A stretch of 63,503 nt of DNA from an uncultured Prevotella sp. Lineage in GTDB: Bacteria; Bacteroidota; Bacteroidia; Bacteroidales; Bacteroidaceae. Both the position numbers and the translations under genes were made by a program. The stretch's first letter is position 1. Each line of letters opens with the position of its first letter. Of the stretch, positions 53,316 through 62,402 are shown piece by piece. The stretch is taken from the NCBI GenBank assembly GCA_900322095.1, contig ONYS01000005.1, forward strand, positions 1 through 63,503, in the 5' to 3' direction. Below the pieces are notes generated by a model. The model saw only the letters and a program-made list of their open reading frames with translations, searched no databases and was not told the DNA's origin.

Positions 53316-55103
53316 ATGAACCAAAACAAATCCAATAGATTCATGCCTCTGTTGATGGCGCTCTGCGTCATCATCGGCATATTGTTGGGATCCTTTCTCT
53401 CCAACCATTTTTCGGGCAACAGACTCAACATTATAGGTTCGGGAAGCAACAGACTCAACAACCTTTTGCATATCATCGACGACCAGTACGTTGATGAGGT
53501 GAATATTGATTCCCTCGTCGATAAAGCTATACCTCAGATCTTGAACGATCTCGATCCCCATTCGGTCTACATCAGCGCAAAAGACATGCAGACCGCCGCA
53601 GACGATCTTAAAGGATCATTCTCGGGTGTGGGCATAGAATTCACCATCCGCCAGGATACCATTCATGTTCAGAACGTTATCAAGAACGGCCCTGCAGAAC
53701 GTGCCGGAATCATCGCTGGCGACAAGATCGTGAATGTGGATGGTAAGCCCTTCGTAGGAAAGAGTGTGACCAACGAGGAAGCCATGCACAAGCTTAAGGG
53801 GCCGAAGGATACAAAGGTAAAAATCGGCGTGGTGCGCTATGGACAGAAAGGTATAAAGTACTACACTGTCACCCGTGGTGATATTCCTCAAAAGAGCATC
53901 TCCGCAGCCTATATGCTCGACGACAATACGGGCTACATCCGCATTAAGAACTTTGGCGAGAATACTTATCCGGAACTGATTGTTGCCTTGGCCAATCTTT
54001 CCAAACAAGGATTCAGCAATCTGGTCATCGATCTTCGTGACAACACCGGCGGTTACTTGAAGAGTGCCGTACAGATGGCCAATGAATTCTTGCCCAAGAA
54101 CAAGCTTATCGTTTACACCCAGGGACGCAAGTCGCCTCGTCAAGAATATCGCACTGACGGCCGGGGAGCTTATCAGCAGATTCCTCTCGTAGTACTCATC
54201 AACGAGAGTTCTGCGTCGGCATCCGAGATTTTCGCCGGTGCCATGCAGGATAACGACCGAGCCACCATCATCGGACGCAGGTCGTTCGGTAAGGGACTCG
54301 TGCAACAGCAGATCGAGTTTCCCGACGGCAGTATGATTCGCCTCACCATCGCCCGCTACTATACGCCTTCCGGACGTTGCATTCAGAAGCCATACGTTCC
54401 CGGCGACGAGGCTGATTATGAACTGGATATCATGCAACGCTACAATCATGGCGAGTTCTTCTCACAGGATAGCATCAAGCATACAGGCCCAGCCTACCAC
54501 ACAGGTATAGGCAGAGTGGTCTACGGCGGAGGTGGTATCACTCCTGATATCTTTGTTCCAGAAGATACAACCGATGTCACATCCTACTATAAGCTGGCTG
54601 CAACGAGTGGTCTGATGCTCCAGTACGCTTACGAGTACACTGACAACAATCGCCAGAAGCTGAAGACTTACGACACAATGGAGGACTTGGCTGCATATCT
54701 GAACAAGCAAGGCATTGTGGAGAAGTTCGCTTCCTACGCAGAGACAAAAGGCCTGAAGCGCCGCAACCTGCTCATTAAGAAGAGCCACAAGCTGCTCGAA
54801 CGGTTCCTCGTCAGCCGAATCATCTACAACATGCTCGATGAAGAAGCCTGGACTCAGTATATCAACATCGACGACCCTGTGATAGAGAAGACGCTCCAGG
54901 TGTTCAAAGAGAATGCAGCCTTCCCGAAATTGCCTGCAACCAAGAAGGCCAACGGACGTACGGCGCTCTCTTTAATTCCTTCTTTGCCCAGGGCACAAAT
55001 GAACTGTATGGCGTGGATGCCTCAGAATATCTATAAGGATATCGTAGATCCCAACTTGTTTATACCCGACCTCAGGCCAAAAGAGAAAACTTACATAGCA
55101 TAG
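53316..55103 (+). CDS. S41-family C-terminal processing peptidase
   Basis: 595 residues. One N-terminal membrane helix (FMPLLMALCVIIGILLGSFL), a PDZ domain (about 105-170), and the S41 core with NESSASASEIFAG (catalytic Ser near 300) and GRRSFGKGLVQ (catalytic Lys). A long C-terminal extension of unclear function (about 200 residues) follows. Periplasmic protein processing is likely. Start chosen at ATG 53316; the open frame extends into dCMP deaminase. The cyclo-ligase follows after 2 bp. Confidence 0.93.
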   Translation: MNQNKSNRFMPLLMALCVIIGILLGSFLSNHFSGNRLNIIGSGSNRLNNLLHIIDDQYVDEVNIDSLVDKAIPQILNDLDPHSVYISAKDMQTAADDLKGSFSGVGIEFTIRQDTIHVQNVIKNGPAERAGIIAGDKIVNVDGKPFVGKSVTNEEAMHKLKGPKDTKVKIGVVRYGQKGIKYYTVTRGDIPQKSISAAYMLDDNTGYIRIKNFGENTYPELIVALANLSKQGFSNLVIDLRDNTGGYLKSAVQMANEFLPKNKLIVYTQGRKSPRQEYRTDGRGAYQQIPLVVLINESSASASEIFAGAMQDNDRATIIGRRSFGKGLVQQQIEFPDGSMIRLTIARYYTPSGRCIQKPYVPGDEADYELDIMQRYNHGEFFSQDSIKHTGPAYHTGIGRVVYGGGGITPDIFVPEDTTDVTSYYKLAATSGLMLQYAYEYTDNNRQKLKTYDTMEDLAAYLNKQGIVEKFASYAETKGLKRRNLLIKKSHKLLERFLVSRIIYNMLDEEAWTQYINIDDPVIEKTLQVFKENAAFPKLPATKKANGRTALSLIPSLPRAQMNCMAWMPQNIYKDIVDPNLFIPDLRPKEKTYIA

Positions 55104-55105
55104 AT

Positions 55106-55636
55106 ATGTTGAAATCTGAACTCAGAAAAGAGATACGCAAGCGCAAGCGACTGTTTACGGAGCAACAACTCCGTGAGCAGTCGCTCGCTATTATAGGCCA
55201 ACTGCTCCAGCATCCCAGAGTGGCGGCTGCAAAGACTGTATTGTTCTATTATTCCCTCCCCGACGAAGTCTATACACATGATGCCATAGACCGTCTTGTA
55301 GCTATGGGTAAGAAGGTTCTTTTGCCGGTAGTACTCCCTGAAAATGAGATGGAACTCCGCATTTATACAGGCCCTCACGACATGCGGGAAGACGAATACC
55401 ATATACTAGAACCGTGCGGAGAGACTTTCACCCAGCTCGACACCATCGACATAGCGCTGGTTCCTGGTATGAGTTTCGACGAAAAGGGACACAGGCTTGG
55501 ACGTGGAAAAGGCTACTACGACCGTTTCCTCGTGAAGATACCCCATGTCTATAAGATTGGTGTGTGTTTCCCTTTTCAAAAATTCCCTGACATCCCAAGC
55601 GATGAACACGATGTCATGATGGACGAAGTAATATGA
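55106..55636 (+). CDS. 5-formyltetrahydrofolate cyclo-ligase
   Basis: Converts 5-formyl-THF to 5,10-methenyl-THF using ATP. 176 residues with the signature ALVPGMSFDEKGHRLGRGKGYYDRFL and the ATP loop KSELRKEIRKRKR near the start. Last gene of the operon that starts with the M3 peptidase; together with dCMP deaminase it serves folate and thymidylate metabolism. Confidence 0.94.
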   Translation: MLKSELRKEIRKRKRLFTEQQLREQSLAIIGQLLQHPRVAAAKTVLFYYSLPDEVYTHDAIDRLVAMGKKVLLPVVLPENEMELRIYTGPHDMREDEYHILEPCGETFTQLDTIDIALVPGMSFDEKGHRLGRGKGYYDRFLVKIPHVYKIGVCFPFQKFPDIPSDEHDVMMDEVI

Positions 55637-55687
55637 TTGTGGCTGGGCTGATGATAATTGGGTGAGGACGCATCCCTCTTTGAACGA

Positions 55688-55978
55688 TTAATTGATAACA
55701 ACATCTACAATTACAGCCCGTCCCACAGCCTCATTCAATCGCTTCAAAAGTTGCTGACGCATCATACTTAAATCCTGTCGCAAGGCAGGATTTTGTATTT
55801 TCACATGCAGCACTTGATTACTGATATATTTCGTTACCGTATATCTCGCCACTGTGGGCCCCACAACAGTGTCCCACGAATCAATCACGCGCTTCTGCAT
55901 CAAGGGAGTCTCAAGCCCCTCATCACGCAGAAACTGCGGCAGCAATTCTGCCAGACTCTTCACATCACGCCTTTGCAT
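55688..55978 (-). CDS. DUF721 family protein
   Basis: 96 residues: MQRRDVKSLAELLPQFLRDEGLETPL...VIDSWDTVVGPTVARYT...LHVKIQNPALRQDLSMMRQQLLKRLNEAVG. This is the DUF721/DciA-like fold; some family members load the replicative helicase, which fits its place next to recF. Function not proven here. It lies 13 bp after recF on the same strand. Confidence 0.85.
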   Translation of the reverse strand: MQRRDVKSLAELLPQFLRDEGLETPLMQKRVIDSWDTVVGPTVARYTVTKYISNQVLHVKIQNPALRQDLSMMRQQLLKRLNEAVGRAVIVDVVIN

Positions 55979-55991
55979 AATCGTTTTTCTA

Positions 55992-57101
55992 TCAATTGTC
56001 TATCCGCTCTTCTATATTTCCATCCAATACATCAAATAATTTGTAGTCAAAATTCGAATTACTTAAGATGTGGTCAAGATGGTCTCTATTTGTATCGGTG
56101 ATAAAGATTTGTCCAAAATTATCGCCGGCAACAAGCTTGATGATTTGTTCCACTCGCTTTGCATCAAGCTTATCAAATATATCGTCGAGAAGAAGCAGGG
56201 GAGTAGTATTTGATACCGTACGCCGAAGCATATCAAACTGAGCGAGTTTGAGCGCTAAAGCATAAGTTTTGCATTGTCCCTGACTGCCTTCTTTCTTCAT
56301 CGGAAAGCCATTGAGTTGCATTTCTAAGTCATCCCGGTGGACGCCATGCAGTGAGTATCCCACAATGCGGTCCTTGGCCCTGTCGCGCCGAATGACGTCG
56401 AGCAGAGGACCACGCTGACCATGGGAGACATAGCATAAGGAGACCTGTTCGCTATCACTGGAGATGGAGCTATAAATACTCTGGAAGACGGGCACAAGCT
56501 CCTTCACAAACGCATCCCGCTTGTGATAGATCACTTCTCCGTTCTTTGCCATTTCCTCTTCCCAAATATCAAGCAGTTCAAGATCGGGCTCTTCCTCCAT
56601 TTTCAGCAGGCTATTGCGTTGCTGCAGGGCCTTATTGTAATTGATCAAAGCCTCCATATAAGAGTGGTCGCACTGCGAGACTACGACATCCATCAGTCGG
56701 CGCCGCTCCTCACTACCGCCGGTGATGAGGCTATTGTCGGATGGAGATGCCATGATTAATGGTATCAGGCCGATATGATCAGCAAGCCTACGATATTCTT
56801 TCTTGTTAAGTTTGAAATGCTTTTTCGTACCGCGCTTCATGCCGACATACACGTCAATCTCATCTCCCTGCTCATTTTCGTAGTTTCCTTCTATGACAAA
56901 AAATGGCTGTCCATGACTTACCACTTGCGAATCAATGGGATTGGAGCAACTGTGACAGAACGACATATAATAAATAGCGTCCAAAAAATTAGTCTTCCCC
57001 ACTCCATTCGGACCTATAAGACAATTCATCTTGGACGACAAGCCAAGATTTACTTGCTGTAAGTTCTTGTAGTTAATTATGCTAATCTTTTTTAGTATCA
57101 T
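55992..57101 (-). CDS. recF: DNA replication and repair protein RecF
   Basis: SMC-like ATPase of 369 residues that directs RecR/RecO to gapped DNA (recR is at 25.3 kb). Walker A LIGPNGVGKTNFLDAIYYM near 28, the signature GSQGQCKTYALALKLAQ, and Walker B LLLDDIFDKLD. Own leftward promoter (TAACTTTG, plus-strand 57118-57125), divergent from the TPR gene. Confidence 0.96.
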   Translation of the reverse strand: MILKKISIINYKNLQQVNLGLSSKMNCLIGPNGVGKTNFLDAIYYMSFCHSCSNPIDSQVVSHGQPFFVIEGNYENEQGDEIDVYVGMKRGTKKHFKLNKKEYRRLADHIGLIPLIMASPSDNSLITGGSEERRRLMDVVVSQCDHSYMEALINYNKALQQRNSLLKMEEEPDLELLDIWEEEMAKNGEVIYHKRDAFVKELVPVFQSIYSSISSDSEQVSLCYVSHGQRGPLLDVIRRDRAKDRIVGYSLHGVHRDDLEMQLNGFPMKKEGSQGQCKTYALALKLAQFDMLRRTVSNTTPLLLLDDIFDKLDAKRVEQIIKLVAGDNFGQIFITDTNRDHLDHILSNSNFDYKLFDVLDGNIEERIDN

Positions 57102-57117
57102 AATAAAAATCGTGATG

Positions 57118-57196
57118 CAAAGTTACACGATTTAGAATGGAAAAACAAAAAAGTAGCAAATAAATTTCACTATCTGCAAGAAATTCAGTAATTTTG
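57118..57196. promoter_or_regulatory. Divergent promoters of recF and the TPR-ribH unit
   Basis: Leftward TAACTTTG (plus-strand CAAAGTTA 57118-57125) and rightward TAATTTTG (57189-57196). Confidence 0.5.
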
Positions 57197-57280
57197 CCAC
57201 GCTGAATCCTGAAGGGTTCATGGTGTCTTTTGCGAAAGCAGATTTGACAGAATCGAAAATAACAAAAACAACAAAAATAA

Positions 57281-57979
57281 ATGGCTAAGAAGACTAATCT
57301 GGAGAAAGACCAGAATGAACAATTTTCCGCAGCAGAAACATTTGTAAATAAAAACAGAAAGTACCTTATCGGTGCCATCGTAGCAGTGGTGGTTTTAGGA
57401 CTTGGCTGGTATCTTTATTATCAGTATGTCTCCATCCCTCGTGAGAATAAGGCAAGCACTGAGTTGGCAAAAGGCCAAGAGTATTTTATGGCCGAGCAGT
57501 TCGACAAGGCTCTCAACGGAGACGGAGCTACCTATGCAGGCTTTAAGCGTATCGCCGACGACTACAGCAGTACAGACGCCGGCAATCTGGCAAATCTCTA
57601 TGCAGGACTCTGCGAGGCCAACCTCGGCAAATGGCAGGAGGCTGCCAACTACTTGGAAAGCTTTGACACTTCAAGCGACGCTATCATTAGCCCCAACGCT
57701 GTAGACGCTCTTGGTAATGCCTATGCACATCTCAACCAACTCGATAAAGCTGTTGATTGCTTCAAGAAGGCTGCCAGCATGGCTGACAAGGCCTCCAAAG
57801 ATGGGGTGAACAACACCCTGTCGCCCCACTTCCTGCTTCAGGCTGGTGAGATTCTGGAGAGCCAGGGAAAGAAGGCTGATGCCTTGGAAATCTATCAGAA
57901 AATTAAGAAGGACTACCTGAACTCTTACACAGTCCAGACCAAGCGGATCGACGCTTACATAGAGCGCGCCTCCAGATAA
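57281..57979 (+). CDS. TPR-repeat membrane protein (YfgM-like)
   Basis: 232 residues: a charged N-terminus, one membrane helix (about 29-49, [18 protein letters not shown]), then helical TPR repeats ([51 protein letters not shown]). Topology resembles E. coli YfgM, which aids proteins leaving the Sec channel. It begins 85 bp after a -7 element and is followed by ribH after 19 bp. Confidence 0.85.
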   Translation: MAKKTNLEKDQNEQFSAAETFVNKNRKYLIGAIVAVVVLGLGWYLYYQYVSIPRENKASTELAKGQEYFMAEQFDKALNGDGATYAGFKRIADDYSSTDAGNLANLYAGLCEANLGKWQEAANYLESFDTSSDAIISPNAVDALGNAYAHLNQLDKAVDCFKKAASMADKASKDGVNNTLSPHFLLQAGEILESQGKKADALEIYQKIKKDYLNSYTVQTKRIDAYIERASR

Positions 57980-57998
57980 TAAGAAAGGGCTTAATATT

Positions 57999-58475
57999 AT
58001 GGCGACGGCTTTACATCATCTTTCAGACTACGATGAATCATCTGTACCTGATGCCAGCAATATGTGCTTTGGCATTGTCGTAGCTGAATGGAACAAGGAA
58101 ATAACTGGTGCTCTTCTCAATGGTGCTGTACAGACTCTTGAGAAGCATGGCGCCCTCCCAGAGAACATACACGTTAAAACAGTTCCGGGCAGTTTTGAGC
58201 TAATCTATGGTGCTCAGCAGTTGTGCAAGAACGACGGATTTGACGCTATTATCATTCTGGGTTGTGTCATCAGAGGCGAGACACCGCATTTCGATTACAT
58301 CTGTCAGGGAGTGACCTACGGCATCGCCCGTCTCAATGCAAGTCAGAATATCCCTGTAATCTACGGACTGCTTACAGTCAACGATCTGCAGCAAGCAAAA
58401 GACCGCAGCGGAGGAAAACTTGGAAACAAGGGTGATGAATGTGCAGTAGATGCTATAAAGATGGCTAAATTCTAA
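57999..58475 (+). CDS. ribH: 6,7-dimethyl-8-ribityllumazine synthase
   Basis: Penultimate step of riboflavin synthesis. 158 residues with [47 protein letters not shown] and [17 protein letters not shown]. The other rib genes are not in the window. No FMN-riboswitch-like structure precedes it; it is read from the TPR-gene promoter. Confidence 0.96.
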   Translation: MATALHHLSDYDESSVPDASNMCFGIVVAEWNKEITGALLNGAVQTLEKHGALPENIHVKTVPGSFELIYGAQQLCKNDGFDAIIILGCVIRGETPHFDYICQGVTYGIARLNASQNIPVIYGLLTVNDLQQAKDRSGGKLGNKGDECAVDAIKMAKF

Positions 58476-58491
58476 TAATAAATAATCAAAC

Positions 58492-58532
58492 AAAGGGCTT
58501 AACTCATCAAGAGTTAAGCCCTTTATTTTTTA
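58492..58532 (+). terminator. Terminator after ribH
   Basis: AAAGGGCTTAACTC and GAGTTAAGCCCTTT form a perfect stem around ATCAA, followed by ATTTTTTAG. Confidence 0.9.
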
Positions 58533-58618
58533 GCTAACTAACAGAGTAAACACTGATTATGACGATCGTCTAAATTTGAATCCCCCTGTTTACAAACAAC
58601 AGTCAGCTTTTCAACGTT

Positions 58619-58728
58619 CAATTAACGGAGAATCAGCTCTCATTTATCGGCTATTTACCAACCATTTATCGGCTATTTACCAACCATTTATCGGCAAATC
58701 AGCTCTCATTTATCGGCATTTCTGCTGT
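58619..58728. repeat. 22-bp periodic array with a constant half and a variable half
   Basis: CATTTATCGGC starts at 58641, 58663, 58685 and 58707, always 22 bp apart; the other 11 bp are TATTTACCAAC twice, then AAATCAGCTCT, then ATTTCTGCTGT. A divergent fifth unit precedes it at 58619-58640. Confidence 0.85.
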
Positions 58729-59013
58729 CAATTTTAAGCTATTAGGTTCTCAACTTTCAGCCCTTCAGGTCACAATTGTTTTCCGCAGTGGACACTTACT
58801 TCTAGAACTATCCATCACGTATTCTGAAACCTCTGATAAAATAGCTAGGGTGTCCAGTTCTATGTTCCTAAAAACATGACTGGAATCATCCGATTAATTA
58901 TATATTTAACGTTCTGATATTTAACATTTTAAGTAATAAAATAGATCCTTAAATATTTGCATAACCCATTGATTTTTAGTAACTTTACAATAAAATAAAG
59001 CATACTATAATCA

Positions 59014-59280
59014 ATGAAAAATAATGATTCAATATCCAACGAGAGAGATCTGAAAGCTGAGGTAAAACGTCTTCAAAAGCAAGTTGCCCAACTTGAGTCC
59101 CAAAACAAGAAGTTTGAGGACAAGATAGCCAAACAGAAGTCCAAACTATCGAAGAAGGACCAACTGCTTAAAAAGAAGGATCGGCAGCTTAAAAAAAAAG
59201 ACGCGCCGAGAACAACGCTGACAAAAGAGCAACAAGATTTGATTTCGAAGCTATTCCAAGACATCGATTCTCTGTTCTGA
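59014..59280 (+). CDS. Transposase N-terminal part (coiled coil)
   Basis: 88 residues, mostly a Lys/Glu/Gln coiled coil (NERDLKAEVKRLQKQVAQLE) ending in TLTKEQQDLISKLFQDIDSLF, then a stop. The rest of the transposase continues in the -1 frame. The A-run at 59191-59199 could allow slippage, but the codons just before the stop still look native, so a single-base deletion near 59270 is another explanation. Confidence 0.7.
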   Translation: MKNNDSISNERDLKAEVKRLQKQVAQLESQNKKFEDKIAKQKSKLSKKDQLLKKKDRQLKKKDAPRTTLTKEQQDLISKLFQDIDSLF

Positions 59281-59324
59281 TTGTTCAGCTCAGTATTCTC
59301 ATCTACACTCAGACCAACTGTGGG

Positions 59325-60497
59325 TTGCGCACTGTTGTCACTATCCTCGGAATCATCTCCAAGTGCTTTGGGGACAAACTTGGAAAAGTGCCATGCTACA
59401 ACACTGTTGAGAATTGGCTGAAGAAACTCGGACTGTCAGTTTACGAGGAGGACAGAAAGGCTAAACCAGGCCAGAAATATACCATGGTTCTAGACGAAAG
59501 CATAATGGCCAACAAAGAAAAACTGCTCCTTATACTTGGTATCCCTGCCGAACATCAAGGGCGCCCGGTCAATCATGAGGATGTGACAATACTTCACATG
59601 GAAGCTGGTGGGCAATTTACTGGCGATGACGTCTGCAAGAACATACAGAAGGTCTCGGCCAATGTCGGCAATAAGCCGGAATACGTTATCAGCGACCAAG
59701 GACATAATCTTGTTAACGGCATTGGCAAATCTGGAATTTCTGCAGTCTCGGACATCAGCCATGTAATGGGTAATATTGTAAAGCATCGATACGGCAAGTC
59801 TGATGATTTCAAGGGACTTACGACACTGTTGAGGAATATCCGACTAAAGTATCATCTGACAGATAAAGCTTTCTTGCTTCCACCGAATATGAGATCCATT
59901 TGCAGGTTCATGAACTTGGCTTCCTGGGTCGATTGGGCACAGAGGATGATCTCCGTCTATGACACGCTTGCTCAGGAGCTAAAAGATGCTTACGCATGCC
60001 ATCTGGACTATAAAGAACTTGTTGCTGAGTTGGCTATAGCCATGGATGCTGTAAAGCATGTTGAAGAGAAGTGTAAAAATGAGGGGTTCAACCTGAAAAC
60101 CTATGGTGAATGTAGAAGGTACATCATCAAACATGTCCTCGGCAATGCAAGCAGTCGCAGAGCAATGCTTGGTATCGACATGTTGGGCTATTTTGACCAG
60201 CACAAGGCGCTGCTGACTGATGACTCCAAGAATCTCAACATCTCATCTGATATCATTGAATCGACTTTTGGAATATTCAAGATGAAGATGTCACCGAACA
60301 AGCTGTACGGCATACCCCCCTTCGTTTTGTTTCTTCCGTTATACTCAAAATTCAAGAACGAGAATGCCGCTAAAACATTTAATTTCAAAGAGCGCTTAGT
60401 TAATGTTAAACTTAAGGACATTGATGACTACGCTAGTGAGCACATGTCCACAAATTGGGTTACAGAGAGAACCAAGATCTTACGCGGGACCGCTTAA
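59325..60497 (+). CDS. Transposase catalytic part (DDE-type)
   Basis: 390 residues in the -1 frame relative to the coiled-coil part; the frame is open upstream to about 59202 and reads LIVQLSILIYTQTNCGL before the listed TTG, so the true start is by frameshift. Acidic residues in the expected order: VLDESIM, VISDQGHNLVNGI and IIESTFGIFKMK (Glu-x6-Lys). I cannot assign it to a named IS family; the 11-bp duplication is in the IS4-like range but the YREK signature is absent. Confidence 0.75.
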   Translation: MRTVVTILGIISKCFGDKLGKVPCYNTVENWLKKLGLSVYEEDRKAKPGQKYTMVLDESIMANKEKLLLILGIPAEHQGRPVNHEDVTILHMEAGGQFTGDDVCKNIQKVSANVGNKPEYVISDQGHNLVNGIGKSGISAVSDISHVMGNIVKHRYGKSDDFKGLTTLLRNIRLKYHLTDKAFLLPPNMRSICRFMNLASWVDWAQRMISVYDTLAQELKDAYACHLDYKELVAELAIAMDAVKHVEEKCKNEGFNLKTYGECRRYIIKHVLGNASSRRAMLGIDMLGYFDQHKALLTDDSKNLNISSDIIESTFGIFKMKMSPNKLYGIPPFVLFLPLYSKFKNENAAKTFNFKERLVNVKLKDIDDYASEHMSTNWVTERTKILRGTA

Positions 60498-60540
60498 AAC
60501 TTGGTACATCAAACTGGACACCCTATAAAATAGCTGACAG

Positions 60541-60927
60541 CTATCGGTCCTGCATCAATTTACGATGGGCCTCTTCGAACTCCTTTGGATAGCGGCCTTG
60601 CAGACACATATTGACAAAGCAGTTGCTGATAATCTCTGCATCGTCAAGCGTAACACCTTTACCTCGGCTCACTTCCTTGCCCAGACAAACTTCCCATGTC
60701 GTCGTGAAACAACTGTCGGGAGCTCCAATATAGGACATATCACTGCCCGGTACCGGCATCACCTCATAGCGGATAGACTTTTTAGAAGGTACAGGCTTCA
60801 TGCCCATCATCAAGTCATATCCCAGCCGCAATTGTTCCTTATACTTTTTTGTTCCTGGAAACATCTCATTAATCACAGGCATAAGCTCATCAAAGGGGTA
60901 TGCCTGAAGCATGGTCATCAGTTTCAT
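60541..60927 (-). CDS. Small conserved protein, unknown function
   Basis: 128 residues: begins MTMLQAYPFDELMPVINEMFPG, contains YEVMPVPGSDMSYIGAPDSCF and ends in a charged helix. It may belong to DUF6557, but I am not certain. It lies 22 bp after the lipoprotein gene on the same strand and is its likely operon partner. The IS right end is directly behind its stop codon. Confidence 0.65.
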   Translation of the reverse strand: MKLMTMLQAYPFDELMPVINEMFPGTKKYKEQLRLGYDLMMGMKPVPSKKSIRYEVMPVPGSDMSYIGAPDSCFTTTWEVCLGKEVSRGKGVTLDDAEIISNCFVNMCLQGRYPKEFEEAHRKLMQDR

Positions 60928-60949
60928 GATTAATATTTATTTTTGCGAA

Positions 60950-61522
60950 TTAGTCACCCATATCACCTTCCGAACCATCGTTGGCTGTATCCAACTGCTG
61001 ATCCTTCGACACACTCAGTGCTCCCAGTCTCGACACCTTAACCGTGAAAGTCACATAATCATCGCTACTCATCTGATTGGGAGAACCAACACTTGCCTTC
61101 AATTCTACATTATCGCCTTCGGCTTTCACGTATATCACGCTGTAGAGCACCCCGTTGTCCTTTGTGCGCTCGTCCAGATCAGCTTGGAAGTCACTCTTTG
61201 TGAAGGTATGGTTAAAGAACTCACTGCCGTCGGCACGTAAGATTTTCACCTCTATACGATTGTCATAATACTTTGTGCCTTCGTCGTCTGTAGCAACAGG
61301 CAACGAAGTGTCTGCCTTGCGAACTACAACAGCCTTGTAATTGGAGCCTAACCATTGGAAATCATAACTTCGGGTCTGATCGCCCACTTTCTCTGTGCCA
61401 TGAGACTTCTTTACTTCGGTCTTATGGATAATAATTGTCGTATCATCCTGCTTCTTCTTGCAAGAAACGAGCAGCCCCGCACAAAGAATCAAAAAGAATA
61501 TTGTTTTGTTGGTTCTCATCAA
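60950..61522 (-). CDS. DUF4738-like lipoprotein
   Basis: 190 residues. Lipoprotein signal (TIFFLILCAGLLVSCKKK, lipobox Cys near 21), then a beta-rich domain with FFNHTFTKSDFQADLDERTKDNGVLYSVIYVKAEGD, which resembles DUF4738. Function unknown. A leftward TACCTTTG promoter element lies at 61539-61546. Confidence 0.72.
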   Translation of the reverse strand: MMRTNKTIFFLILCAGLLVSCKKKQDDTTIIIHKTEVKKSHGTEKVGDQTRSYDFQWLGSNYKAVVVRKADTSLPVATDDEGTKYYDNRIEVKILRADGSEFFNHTFTKSDFQADLDERTKDNGVLYSVIYVKAEGDNVELKASVGSPNQMSSDDYVTFTVKVSRLGALSVSKDQQLDTANDGSEGDMGD

Positions 61523-61538
61523 TCTATTGTATTTGGCA

Positions 61539-61546
61539 CAAAGGTA
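61539..61546 (-). promoter_or_regulatory. -7 promoter element of the DUF4738-like gene
   Basis: Plus-strand CAAAGGTA reads TACCTTTG leftward, 16 bp before the start codon. Confidence 0.5.
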
Positions 61547-61701
61547 CTAAAAATTTTCTATACCCAAGCAGGATGCAAAGAGAGAATTTTCACTTTGTGT
61601 AAGCTGTAAGGGAACCATAGTGATGCGCGAAGAATAATTCAATAAAAAGAAGACGAAGACAAGATTTCGCCTAAAACAAAAGGACTTTGGCATATTTTTA
61701 T

Positions 61702-61709
61702 TAATTTTG
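61702..61709 (+). promoter_or_regulatory. -7 promoter element of the DUF4230 pair
   Basis: TAATTTTG, 27 bp before the ATG at 61737. Confidence 0.5.
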
Positions 61710-61736
61710 CCCTGCAATATAAACAATTGTAGCCTG

Positions 61737-62402
61737 ATGAAGAAATTCATTCCTATCATATTAGCATTCATCACCGTACTTCTTTCTTGCTCGAAAAGCA
61801 ATAAGCAAGCGGAGAAGCAACCCGAAATCGACACAATTCCTATGCTGGTAAGCCAGATTCAGAAAGACTCACGGCTCTACACGGCGGAATGCCACATGCA
61901 TAAGATTATTACACAAAACGATGTGAAGCAGCTGAATGGCAGTATCCTCAACAACAAATTCTCTGTCAACCTGCCCTTCAGTTCCCGCCAAATCGCCATA
62001 CCTATGGATGCAACAGTAAAAGCATATGTCGACATGAGCAAGGTGACAGAGGAGAACATCCATCGCAACGGAAAGAAAATAGAGATCATCCTGCCCGATC
62101 CGCAACTTGTGATGACGAGTACAAAAATTGAGCATAAGGAAGTTTCGTCTCACGTCGCTCTGTTGCGCAAGAAATATACAGACAAGGAACTTACGACCAT
62201 TGAACAGCAAGGCCGCGAAGCTATGATTGCAGACATTCCTCAGTTGCGCATCATTGAACAGGCAAGAGCCAGTGCAGCCAGAATCATTATTCCAATGTGT
62301 ACGGCTTTGGGTTACGATGAGAAAGACGTCACTGTCACTTTCCGGAAACAAGAGTACTCGCTTGATGAAATCAAACAACTGATGCAGAATGAAAACAGAT
62401 AA
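61737..62402 (+). CDS. DUF4230 lipoprotein
   Basis: 221 residues. Lipoprotein signal (KKFIPIILAFITVLLSC, Cys near 18), then DUF4230 (LYTAECHMHKIITQNDV, PMDATVKAYVDMSKVTEENI, ILPDPQLVMTSTKIEHKEV, ARASAARIIIPMCTALGY). Start chosen at the ATG with the signal sequence, not the in-frame codon ten residues earlier. The next gene starts inside its last codons and belongs to the same family. Confidence 0.85.
   Translation: MKKFIPIILAFITVLLSCSKSNKQAEKQPEIDTIPMLVSQIQKDSRLYTAECHMHKIITQNDVKQLNGSILNNKFSVNLPFSSRQIAIPMDATVKAYVDMSKVTEENIHRNGKKIEIILPDPQLVMTSTKIEHKEVSSHVALLRKKYTDKELTTIEQQGREAMIADIPQLRIIEQARASAARIIIPMCTALGYDEKDVTVTFRKQEYSLDEIKQLMQNENR

Larger units (their letters stand above)
58476..58846. other. 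Intergenic stretch with ribH terminator and 22-bp array
   Basis: No gene. It holds the ribH terminator (58492-58532), the 22-bp periodic array at 58619-58728, and at its end one copy of the IS target duplication. Confidence 0.7.
58836..60535 (+). mobile_element. Insertion sequence with 11-bp target duplication
   Basis: The element proper spans 58847-60524 (1678 bp). Ends are inverted repeats: AGGGTGTCCAGTTCTATG at the left and the complement of AGGGTGTCCAGTTTGATG at the right (16 of 18 match). The flanking direct repeat ATAAAATAGCT is exact at 58836-58846 and 60525-60535. It encodes a transposase in two frames (59014-59280 and from about 59260 to 60497). The right end lies 5 bp past the stop of the next gene, so no gene was broken. 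Confidence 0.93.

Noticed and set aside
57197-57280. FMN riboswitch before the TPR-ribH unit
   Set aside because: The leader is short and A-rich; I see no conserved RFN-type helices.
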